A stretch of 64,000 nt of DNA, taken from NCBI RefSeq assembly GCF_036924645.1, contig NZ_JAZHRX010000001.1, positions 4,615,501 to 4,679,500 on the forward strand. The letters are read 5' to 3'. Position numbers and translations under genes: made by a program. The notes under the pieces were generated by a model. That model saw only the letters and a program-made list of their open reading frames with translations, was not told the DNA's origin and made no database searches. Below, piece by piece: positions 26,071-33,189 of the stretch; position 1 is the stretch's first letter, and each line of letters opens with the position of its first letter. Source of the DNA: Bradyrhizobium sp. AZCC 2176. GTDB lineage: Bacteria > Pseudomonadota > Alphaproteobacteria > Rhizobiales > Xanthobacteraceae.

Positions 26071-27198
26071 TTACTCGGCTTTTGGAGCGACTGGCGAACT
26101 GACGGTGGCGACCGCAACGGGCGCGGCTTGTATTGTGCCGAGCGAGGAGGTGGCATCGCTGGTCTGCGGGGAGCGGGACGCCGCCGGCGTGATCGAGACG
26201 GGAGTAATCGAGACGGGAGTAATCGAGACGGGAGTAATCGAGACTTGGCCACGGCCGATGACGGTGCCGGACAGCGTGCGCTTCGACTGCAGGTTCATGA
26301 CGTTGACGACGTCGCCTTCGGTGCCGCTCTCCAGCGCCTTGCCGCGCATGGTGAGGTAGATGCCGGGCGCCTCGTAGATCAACGTGACGTTCTGGTCGCG
26401 CTGTACCAGATCGGGCTTGGCGAGATCGGCGGTCCGGATTGCCTGGCCGGTGCGGAGCTGGCGGCGGGCCTGCATGCCCACCGTGCGATCGCGCGCGGCG
26501 GCATCCACGCCGACTTCCGCTTTCGGGCGGCGCTCGAGCACCACGTCGGATGATTTTAAGATCTCATTGCGTTCGATGGTGCGCGTCAGCACCGCGGCCT
26601 CGACGGTCTCGATCGCCGTGCCGGTAAAGCGCAGCTTGGCTGGGGCGCCGTTCTCGTTGGCGATTTCAAAGGTGAGGTCGAAGCGGCCGTTGCGGTTGTC
26701 GTAGCGCACGATGGTTGGTTGCATGCCGCCGGTGAAGCCGGCGTCCAGCCTGACGTCGCCGGGATCGCGGTCGAAGGTCAGCGATAGATTGGCGGCTTCG
26801 CCGAGACCGTTGCGGCGCTCCAGCGCGCGCGCGACCTGCAGCTCGATGTCCTTGCCTTCGAGCGTGCGGGCCAGGCGCGTCACCGAAATTTCCCTGAGGT
26901 CGCGGGTGTCGACGCCGATCACATGATGGGTGCGAAGGGTGTTGAGTACCTGTGCGACCGGCAGCGAGCCCGTGGTGCCCAGATCCGGCGCGCGGTAGAT
27001 CGCGATCTGCCCGGCGCTGCCGGCATTGTCGATGACGTCGCCGATCCGCACCAGATCGCCCGACACCTGCACGTTGGCGCGCAGCACGGGCGCGGCAATC
27101 ATGTTGCGGTTGGCGAAGGTTTCCCGGGTCTGCGCGACCGCAGCCGCGCTCGATGCGGCGATCAGGGCTGTGGCCAGGAGGAGGGCGCGGGCGATCAT
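26071..27198 (-). CDS. flgA: flagella basal body P-ring formation protein FlgA
   Basis: FlgA is the periplasmic chaperone for P-ring assembly. 375 aa: signal peptide (MIARALLLATALIAASSAAA), FlgA N-terminal domain (VSGDLVRIGDVIDNAG), then the SAF domain (LTRTIERNEILKSSDV, GQAIRTADL) and LTMRGKALESGTEGDVVNVM near the end. The 50-residue C-terminal tail is unusual, with four copies of VSITP encoded by a 15-bp tandem repeat, then Ser/Ala-rich sequence. The start at 27198 opens the signal peptide; the frame from 27255 overlaps flgG. Confidence 0.92.
   Translation of the reverse strand: MIARALLLATALIAASSAAAVAQTRETFANRNMIAAPVLRANVQVSGDLVRIGDVIDNAGSAGQIAIYRAPDLGTTGSLPVAQVLNTLRTHHVIGVDTRDLREISVTRLARTLEGKDIELQVARALERRNGLGEAANLSLTFDRDPGDVRLDAGFTGGMQPTIVRYDNRNGRFDLTFEIANENGAPAKLRFTGTAIETVEAAVLTRTIERNEILKSSDVVLERRPKAEVGVDAAARDRTVGMQARRQLRTGQAIRTADLAKPDLVQRDQNVTLIYEAPGIYLTMRGKALESGTEGDVVNVMNLQSKRTLSGTVIGRGQVSITPVSITPVSITPVSITPAASRSPQTSDATSSLGTIQAAPVAVATVSSPVAPKAE
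26188..26247 (-). repeat. 15-bp tandem repeat in flgA
   Basis: Four units of 15 bp (AGTAATCGAGACGGG on the plus strand), the second and third identical, the first and fourth slightly changed. They encode VSITP repeats, so copy-number change keeps the frame. Confidence 0.95.
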
Positions 27199-27208
27199 GA
27201 CCAGTCCT

Positions 27209-27997
27209 TTAGCGGAACATGTTGGAGGTGGATTGCAGCATCTGGTCGGCCGCACTGACGACCTTGGCGTTCATCTCGTAGGCGCGCTGGGCGGCGATCA
27301 GGTCGGAGATTTCGGTCACCACCTCGACATTGGCCTGTTCGAGATTGCCCTGCTGCATGTCGCCAAAGCCGTCGGTGTTTGCGACGCCATCCTGCGGCGT
27401 GCCGGAGGCTGGGGTATCCGTGAACAGATTGTCGCCGATCGGGTTGAGGCCGGCCTTGTTGATGAAACGCGTCAGGCCGATCTGGCCGACCAGGGTCGGC
27501 GTGGTCGAACCCGGCAGCATCACAGTGAGTTGGCCCTGCGCGTTGATGGTGATCTGCGAGGAATTCTGCGGAATCGTGATCGTCGGCTGCACCGGATTGC
27601 CCTGCGCGGTGACGACGCGGCCCTGCGCGTCCATCATGAACGAACCGTCGCGGGTATAGGCATAGGTGCCGTCGGGCACCTGGATCTTGAAGAAGCCTTC
27701 GCCGCGGATGGCGACGTCGAGATCATTGCCGGTCGGCGACAGCGTGCCCTGGCTCATCAGGCGCGGCGTGCCGACGGTCTTGACGCCGCCGCCGACATCG
27801 ACGCCGACCGGCAGGATGGTGCCCTGGTCGGAAGCCTGCGCGCCGACGCGGCGCACATGGTCGTAGATCAGGTCCTGAAACGCCGCGCGCTGCTTTTTGT
27901 AGCCGGTGGTGCGCATGTTGGCGATGTTGTTGGAGATCACCTGAACATTGAGTTCCTGTGCCGCCATGCCGGTCGCTGCTGTGTAGAGGGCGCGCAT
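27209..27997 (-). CDS. flgG: flagellar distal rod protein FlgG
   Basis: 262 aa, the standard FlgG length. MRALYTAATGMAAQELNVQV, SNNIANMRTTGYKKQRA and the C-terminal RAYEMNAKVVSAADQMLQ are the family ends; the DQGTILPVGVDVGGGVKT segment is characteristic of FlgG rather than FlgF. Lies 17 nt after flgF and 10 nt before flgA. Confidence 0.96.
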   Translation of the reverse strand: MRALYTAATGMAAQELNVQVISNNIANMRTTGYKKQRAAFQDLIYDHVRRVGAQASDQGTILPVGVDVGGGVKTVGTPRLMSQGTLSPTGNDLDVAIRGEGFFKIQVPDGTYAYTRDGSFMMDAQGRVVTAQGNPVQPTITIPQNSSQITINAQGQLTVMLPGSTTPTLVGQIGLTRFINKAGLNPIGDNLFTDTPASGTPQDGVANTDGFGDMQQGNLEQANVEVVTEISDLIAAQRAYEMNAKVVSAADQMLQSTSNMFR

Positions 27998-28014
27998 CGA
28001 TCAATGCCTTACGG

Positions 28015-28779
28015 TTATGCCGGAACGTCGGCGAGTTTCTCGACTGCGGTTCGGTGCAGGTCGTGCTGCTGCTGCAGCATCGCCGAGATCTGCGTGTAGG
28101 TGCGCGTGATCTCGATCATGCGGCTCATTTCGTGGACGGAATTGACGTTCGACTTCTCGATAAAACCCTGGCGGATCCGCGAGCTGGTGTCGGGCTGGGC
28201 CGCGACGCCCTGGCCCGCGGAGTAGAGGTTGCCGCCTTCCTTCACGAGCTTCTGCGCATCGGCAAAACTGACCAGCCGCAGCTTGCCGCGGACCGAGTCA
28301 GTGCTGCCGGTGCCCTCGAGGACGGTGATATTGCCGTCGGCTGCGATGTTGATCGCCTTGTCGGTCGGCTGGAATACGATCGGGCCGGAGTTACCCAGCA
28401 CCGGATCGCCGCTCGCGGTCACGAGCTGGCCCTGATTGTTGATCTGCAGGCCGCCGTCGCGGGTGTAGCGCTCGCCGGCCGCCGTCTGCACCACCAGGAA
28501 GGCGTTGCCGTCGATTGCGATGTCGAGCGGGTTTTTGGTCTGCTCGGACGGGCCGGGCGCGAAATCGTGGAAGGTGGCGCGGTCGTGCACGAAGGAGACG
28601 CGGCGGTCGGCGCGCACGAAATTATCTTCATGCGCAGGCGAGCGCAGATATTCCTCGAACAGCGACCGGTCGGCCTTGAAGCCGGTCGTGTTGATGTTGG
28701 CGACGTTGTTGGCGACGACATCCAACTGCCGTTCCAGCGTCATCTGCCGCGAAAGTCCGACGAGAAGCATATTCTCCAT
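28015..28779 (-). CDS. flgF: flagellar proximal rod protein FlgF
   Basis: 254 aa: MENMLLVGLSRQMTLERQLD, then VVANNVANINTTGFKADRSL, and C-terminal HEMSRMIEITRTYTQISAML. The ATG at 28779 follows AGGGGAGAACC; the longer frame from 28863 has no such site. First gene of the flgF-flgG-flgA-flgH operon, behind a sigma-54 promoter. Confidence 0.95.
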   Translation of the reverse strand: MENMLLVGLSRQMTLERQLDVVANNVANINTTGFKADRSLFEEYLRSPAHEDNFVRADRRVSFVHDRATFHDFAPGPSEQTKNPLDIAIDGNAFLVVQTAAGERYTRDGGLQINNQGQLVTASGDPVLGNSGPIVFQPTDKAINIAADGNITVLEGTGSTDSVRGKLRLVSFADAQKLVKEGGNLYSAGQGVAAQPDTSSRIRQGFIEKSNVNSVHEMSRMIEITRTYTQISAMLQQQHDLHRTAVEKLADVPA

Positions 28780-28888
28780 CGGTGGTTCTCCCCTTGATTG
28801 ATCCGAAGCAGGCTCTCCCAAGCCCGTGGTCCGGATCCGTCGTAAACCTTTGGGCTCTCCCAAGCCGGCAGGTCACGCCGATTACTCA

Positions 28889-28904
28889 GCGAAAGCCGTG
28901 CCAA
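28889..28904 (-). promoter_or_regulatory. sigma-54 promoter of flgF operon
   Basis: On the minus strand TTGGCAC-GGCTT-TCGC: perfect -24 element, correct 5-nt gap, -12 element with one change (TCGC for TTGC). Predicted start near 28877, about 98 nt before flgF. Confidence 0.75.
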
Positions 28905-29031
28905 GTCGGGAAGTGCCTATTTTTGAAGGGGTTGGGCGTTTTTCGGGATGCTGGGCGGGCGGCAGAAAGCTCTTGTTGACCATGTTTGCCCGGCAGATTT
29001 TTCCTACTTGGGCGTTAATGGAAAGGTTCCG

Positions 29032-29039
29032 TTAACCAT
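29032..29039 (+). promoter_or_regulatory. CtrA-type half-site before fliL
   Basis: TTAACCAT, 128 nt before the chosen fliL start. A second TTAA at 29015-29018 is too far for a full 7-nt-spaced site. Confidence 0.45.
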
Positions 29040-29166
29040 TATTACCCTAGCGTTGCACGTGTAGAGAGCGCGTGTGCGCTGGCGGCTTTTGTTTCGCGTT
29101 GTGGGGGCATCGTTACCCAGGCTGGTGGCAACCGCGTTCGTTTTCGGAATCGAAGCGGGCGGGGCA

Positions 29167-29658
29167 ATGGCTGACAACGAGCAGGCGGAAGGCGCAGACG
29201 GCGCAGAAGCCGCGTCGTCGAAAAAGGGCAAGCTCAAGCTGATCATTGCGGTGGCGGGGTTCGTCGCAATCCTCGGCGCCGGCGCCGGCTGGTTCTTCCT
29301 GACGCGCGGCCATGGCGAGGTGCAGCACGCCGAAGCGCCGCCGCCGAAGCCGCCGTCCTTCGTCGAAGTGCCCGACATGATGGTCAACCTGGTCGGGGCC
29401 CCCGGCGAGCGGGTGCAATATCTCCGCGTCAAGGTCGTGCTCGAGATCAAGGAAGAGAAGCAGGTCGAGGCGATCAAGCCGAACCTGCCCCGCGTCACCG
29501 ACCTGTTCCAGACCTACCTGCGCGAATTGCGTCCCTCCGACATCAACGGTTCGGCCGGGCTGTTTCGGCTGAAGGAAGAGCTGACCAAGCGGGTCAATCT
29601 GGCGGTGGCGCCGCAGCAGGTGAGCGCCGTGCTGTTCAAAGAAATCATGGTTCAGTGA
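29167..29658 (+). CDS. fliL: flagellar basal body-associated protein FliL
   Basis: 163 aa. Short acidic N-terminus, one membrane helix (LKLIIAVAGFVAILGAGAGW), then the periplasmic FliL domain (VPDMMVNLVGAPGERVQYLR, then LRPSDINGSAGLFRLKEELT). FliL rings support the stators. I prefer ATG 29167 to the start at 29074, which would put a second hydrophobic stretch ahead of MADNEQAE. fliM follows after 19 nt. Confidence 0.9.
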   Translation: MADNEQAEGADGAEAASSKKGKLKLIIAVAGFVAILGAGAGWFFLTRGHGEVQHAEAPPPKPPSFVEVPDMMVNLVGAPGERVQYLRVKVVLEIKEEKQVEAIKPNLPRVTDLFQTYLRELRPSDINGSAGLFRLKEELTKRVNLAVAPQQVSAVLFKEIMVQ

Positions 29659-29677
29659 TGGGACGGATTTAAAGATC

Positions 29678-30877
29678 ATGGCTGGCAACGACCAGATGGA
29701 CCAGGATGCGATAGCCGCCCAATGGGAGGCGTCGCTCGATTCCGAGGATCCCGCGGCGGCCGCGGAAGAAGCGGCCGCCAATGAACTCTCCGAGAGCATG
29801 GCGCTGCAATGGGCGGCCATGGTCGAGGATGGCGGCCGCGAGTTCGGCAACAAGAATTCCGGCGAACGGGTTCTGTCGCAGGAAGAAATCGACAACCTGC
29901 TCGGTTTCAGCGTCGGCGACGTCAATCTCGACGACCATTCCGGCATTCGCGCCATCATCGATTCCGCGATGGTGTCCTACGAGCGTCTGCCGATGCTCGA
30001 GATCGTGTTCGACCGCCTGGTGCGGCTGATGACCACGAGCCTGCGCAACTTCACCTCGGACAACGTCGAAGTCTCGCTCGACCGCATCACCTCGGTCCGC
30101 TTCGGCGACTACATGAATTCAATTCCCTTGCCGGCGGTGCTCAGCGTGTTCAAGGCCGAGGAGTGGGAGAATTTCGGTCTCGCCACGGTCGATTCCAGCC
30201 TGATCTATTCGATCATCGACGTGCTGCTCGGCGGCCGCCGCGGCCAGACCTCGCTGCGCATCGAGGGGCGGCCCTACACCACGATCGAAACCAACCTGGT
30301 CAAGCGGCTGGTCGAGGTGGTGCTATCAGACGCCGAGCAGGCGTTCCGGCCGCTGTCGCCGGTGACGTTCTCGATCGACCGGCTGGAAACCAACCCGCGC
30401 TTCGCCGCGATCTCGAGGCCGGCCAACGCCGCGATCCTGGTGCGGCTGCGCATCGACATGGAAGACCGCGGCGGCAATATCGAACTGCTGCTGCCTTACG
30501 CGACTATCGAGCCGATCCGCCCGGTTCTGCTCCAGATGTTCATGGGCGAAAAGTTCGGCCGCGATCCGATCTGGGAAGGCCATTTCGCGACCGAAGTGGC
30601 ACAGGCCGAGATATCGGTCGATGCCGTGCTGTATGAAGCCGACATTCCGCTCAAGCACCTGATGAAGCTGAAGGTCGGCGACACCCTGCCGCTGGAGATG
30701 CGTCCCGACGCGCTGGTCTCGGTCCGCTGCGGCAACGTCACGCTGACTGAAGGGCGGATGGGCCGGGTCGGCGACCGTGTCGCCATTCGCGTCACCAAGC
30801 AATTGCGCAAGCCCAATACCACCTTCGCGATGTTCGAGAAGGCCGACGAACAAACCAAGTTGATGGAGGCACAATGA
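29678..30877 (+). CDS. fliM: flagellar motor switch protein FliM
   Basis: FliM is the C-ring component that binds CheY-P. 399 aa. The CheY-binding motif LSQEEIDNLLGF is at about residues 66-77, unusually far from the N-terminus because an acidic Ala/Glu-rich stretch of some 60 residues precedes it. The CheC-like middle domain and the C-terminal SpoA domain (LKVGDTLPLEMRPDALVSVR) follow. Overlaps the next gene by ATGA. Confidence 0.96.
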   Translation: MAGNDQMDQDAIAAQWEASLDSEDPAAAAEEAAANELSESMALQWAAMVEDGGREFGNKNSGERVLSQEEIDNLLGFSVGDVNLDDHSGIRAIIDSAMVSYERLPMLEIVFDRLVRLMTTSLRNFTSDNVEVSLDRITSVRFGDYMNSIPLPAVLSVFKAEEWENFGLATVDSSLIYSIIDVLLGGRRGQTSLRIEGRPYTTIETNLVKRLVEVVLSDAEQAFRPLSPVTFSIDRLETNPRFAAISRPANAAILVRLRIDMEDRGGNIELLLPYATIEPIRPVLLQMFMGEKFGRDPIWEGHFATEVAQAEISVDAVLYEADIPLKHLMKLKVGDTLPLEMRPDALVSVRCGNVTLTEGRMGRVGDRVAIRVTKQLRKPNTTFAMFEKADEQTKLMEAQ

Positions 30878-31311
30878 GTCATTCCCTTGGCATTGTAATC
30901 GAGAGTCTGGTCGCGGTGCTGCTGATGCTCACGATCGGCTACTGCATGCTGCTCAACAAGCGGCTGCAGCGGCTGAAGGCGGACGAGCATTCGCTGAAGG
31001 CCACGATCGCGGAACTGATCACCGCGACCGAGATTGCCGAGCGGGCGATCGGCGGCCTCAAGCACACCGTGCGCGACGTCAATGAGAATCTCGGCAGCCA
31101 GCTCACGGCGGCGACGCAGATGGCGGGGCATCTGAAGAACATGCTCGCCGAAGGCGACGGCGTCATTCGCCGGCTGTCCAAGATCGCGATCGCGGCGCGG
31201 CCCTCGCAGGAGGCCGAATCCGCAGCACCCAAGGTCTCTACTGCCAAGGCGGTGGCCGCTGCGGCGGAAGCCTTCTCTGAACGCCGAAGGGCGAGCGGCC
31301 TCGCTGCATGA
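30874..31311 (+). CDS. DUF6468-type flagellar cluster membrane protein
   Basis: 145 aa: N-terminal membrane helix (LGIVIESLVAVLLMLTIGYC), then a long amphipathic helix (LNKRLQRLKADEHSLKATIA, TATEIAERAIGGLKHTV) and an Ala-rich tail. Proteins like this (DUF6468, as I recall) follow fliM in alphaproteobacteria. It overlaps fliM and the next gene by 4 nt each, so it is in the fliL-fliM operon. Function not established. Confidence 0.75.
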   Translation: MSHSLGIVIESLVAVLLMLTIGYCMLLNKRLQRLKADEHSLKATIAELITATEIAERAIGGLKHTVRDVNENLGSQLTAATQMAGHLKNMLAEGDGVIRRLSKIAIAARPSQEAESAAPKVSTAKAVAAAAEAFSERRRASGLAA

Positions 31312-32105
31312 AATCGTTCCGGGACATCCGCGTCATTCCGGTCGTGCTGGTCGCGATCTTCGGCCTTGCAGTGCTGAAGGTCGCAGGCCTCGTGATCGAT
31401 GGCGGCTATGTCTTCGAATATCAGGCGAGCCAAATCGAGCCGCCGAGCCCTCCCGCTCCATCCGCCAAGCGGTCCTGGGCGCAGGACAATCTGGGCTATC
31501 CGAGTAGTGCCAAGGCAGATTCCGCCGACATCACCGGTTCGGTCAAGAAGGAAGAGGCGCCGAAGCCGGCCGCTCCCGCCACCGAAGCGCCGAAGCCTGA
31601 CGGCGTCGTGGTGTTTCCCGACCAGAACCCGCAATCGGTGTCGCCGTCGGAGCGCGCCATCCTGGAACGGCTGCAGGCGCGGCGCCAGGAACTGGAGCAG
31701 CGTGCCCGTGAAATCGAAATTCGCGAAAGCCTTTTGAAATCGGCCGAGAAGCGCATCGAGGGCCGGGTCGAGGACATGAAGGCGACCGAGGCGCGGATCT
31801 CGACCGCGAGCGGGCAAAAGGCGGAGCAGGACGCCGCCCGCTTCAAGGGTATCATCACGATGTATGAGAACATGAAGCCAAAGGACGCCGCCAAGGTGTT
31901 CGACCGGCTGGAAATGTCCGTGCTCTACGAAATCGCTTCCCAGATCGCGCCGCGCAAGATGTCGGACATTCTGGGCCTGATGCAGCCGGAAGCCGCCGAA
32001 CGGCTGACGGTCGAACTGGCCCGCCGCGCCGGCACCGACAAATCCATCTCTGCGGCCGAGCTGCCGAAGATCGAAGGCAAGATCCTGCAGCAAAAGCCCA
32101 ATTGA
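31308..32105 (+). CDS. MotE-like flagellar protein (MgtE N-terminal-like domain)
   Basis: 265 aa: N-terminal membrane anchor or signal (IPVVLVAIFGLAVLKVAGLV), Pro/Ala-rich linker, coiled coil (ERLQARRQELEQRAREIEIR), and a C-terminal MgtE_N/FliG-like helical domain (MKPKDAAKVFDRLEMSVLYE, then MSDILGLMQPEAAERLTVEL). This is the layout of rhizobial MotE, a periplasmic chaperone of MotC. Last gene of the fliL operon. No motC of the usual kind is seen here. Confidence 0.78.
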   Translation: MKSFRDIRVIPVVLVAIFGLAVLKVAGLVIDGGYVFEYQASQIEPPSPPAPSAKRSWAQDNLGYPSSAKADSADITGSVKKEEAPKPAAPATEAPKPDGVVVFPDQNPQSVSPSERAILERLQARRQELEQRAREIEIRESLLKSAEKRIEGRVEDMKATEARISTASGQKAEQDAARFKGIITMYENMKPKDAAKVFDRLEMSVLYEIASQIAPRKMSDILGLMQPEAAERLTVELARRAGTDKSISAAELPKIEGKILQQKPN

Positions 32106-32151
32106 CCGCGCAGCGCCGGCGCCCCGGTCAAAGGGCGTCGGCGCCACCCGG

Positions 32152-32595
32152 TCAGAACCTGCGCGGCCCCGATGACACGAACGAGCGATGGGCTACGGCG
32201 AGCGCGCCACGCTCATTGGTTTCAAGGGCGATCTTCTGCGCCAGCATGACATCGCCCGCCACGAGGTCGCCATCCGGAACGAAGCACCACTTGCAGACGT
32301 GGTAGCCCGTGCTGCTGAGTTCCTCGATGTTCGTCTGCGTGCCATGATGGATCCGATAGCGCGTCCCGGTGTCGCTGCCGGTGACGTCGAAATACCGGAA
32401 TCGCTCATAGCAGGCGCGCTGCTTCGGCGAGAGCCAGCCCTTCAATAGCGCCAGCGCCCGCGCCTCGGTTTCGAGACGAAACGATCTGCCGCCGGAACCA
32501 GATCGCGCCACGACCAGCGAAAGCGCCGAAAGCAGCAGCGTGCCAAGCAATGCCAGGAAGAACGAGCCTATCGCAAGGACGATCTGCTGGGTCAC
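32152..32595 (-). CDS. hypothetical membrane-anchored protein
   Basis: 147 aa: N-terminal membrane helix (IVLAIGSFFLALLGTLLLSA), then a soluble domain with LLKGWLSPKQRACYERFRYF and DVTGSDTGTRYRIHHGTQTN, CKWCFVPDG with a CxxC pair, and GDVMLAQKIALET. I recognise this pattern as a recurring Bradyrhizobium-type hypothetical, but no function is known to me. Six nt after the 73-aa gene upstream, so likely one transcript. Confidence 0.7.
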   Translation of the reverse strand: MTQQIVLAIGSFFLALLGTLLLSALSLVVARSGSGGRSFRLETEARALALLKGWLSPKQRACYERFRYFDVTGSDTGTRYRIHHGTQTNIEELSSTGYHVCKWCFVPDGDLVAGDVMLAQKIALETNERGALAVAHRSFVSSGPRRF

Positions 32596-32600
32596 TGCTG

Positions 32601-32822
32601 TCAGCCACCAACGAGACGCGGATAAAACAGCGTTTCCTCGGCCGTCGGATCGAAGGAGCGGATAACCCGCTGCTCGCCGGGCCCCGTTCGCACCGCTGCC
32701 GTAAAACCTGCGCCGGTCAATTCCTTGAAACGCCGCTCGGCCTTTTCGACCTCCGCGCGATCATGGATGTCGAATGTGTGGCGGGTGTCACCGGTACGAT
32801 CCATCACGATCTGGGTTGCCAT
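32601..32822 (-). CDS. small hypothetical protein
   Basis: 73 aa starting MATQIVMDRTGDTRHTFDIH, with ADRAEVEKAERRFKELTGAG-like helix and FDPTAEETLFYPRLVGG at the end. No membrane segment or cysteine. Paired with the 147-aa gene downstream. Unknown function. Confidence 0.65.
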   Translation of the reverse strand: MATQIVMDRTGDTRHTFDIHDRAEVEKAERRFKELTGAGFTAAVRTGPGEQRVIRSFDPTAEETLFYPRLVGG

Positions 32823-33189
32823 TTCACGCACTCCGAATTGGCTGCCTGAGGCAGGTTTGGCGACCCGGGAGCGTTGGTTGATTGACTGCCGGCCCCGCGT
32901 CCCGGGTCCATTGTTTCCCTAAGACGGGATGCCTGATGTTGGTTCCAACCGTCGTGAGATTAATGATGCGGATCACGGCGCAGGCGGCGCGAGCCGGCCG
33001 CGGCGGCCGGATGATCGCGAGAAGGGCCGAATTCCGACCCATACTGCGCTCCACCTGGGGCAATCATCTGCCCTTCAATGAAATCAATGAGTTGACGTTA
33101 ACAAAACCTTAAGTCGGCCAATCCAAGATTCAAACCCGCAGGCGAGCGCGCTTCGCCGCAGAATTCATTGAGGCCGCGAGATTTCCTGG
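32823..33189. other. 367-nt region before the 1277-aa gene
   Basis: No gene. Contains the perfect CtrA-type site at 33098-33112. The remainder shows only short GC-rich inverted repeats without clear meaning. Confidence 0.6.
33098..33112 (+). promoter_or_regulatory. CtrA-type full site before the 1277-aa gene
   Basis: TTAA-CAAAACC-TTAA, a perfect TTAA-N7-TTAA, 77 nt before the start at 33190. Confidence 0.65.

Larger units (their letters stand above)
28780..29166. other. 387-nt divergent control region flgF/fliL
   Basis: No gene. Contains the sigma-54 promoter of flgF at 28889-28904 (minus) and a TTAACCAT half-site at 29032-29039 facing fliL. The two operons thus appear to use different regulators, early CtrA for fliL-fliM and late sigma-54 for the rod and rings. 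Confidence 0.65.

Noticed and set aside
26188..26247. Short regular repeat as a CRISPR array
   Set aside because: Units are contiguous, without spacers, and in frame within flgA. No CRISPR array or cas gene was seen in the window.
30939..32147. 402-aa open frame antisense to the DUF6468 and MotE-like genes
   Set aside because: Composition is that of a shadow frame, and both plus-strand genes overlap neatly as an operon.
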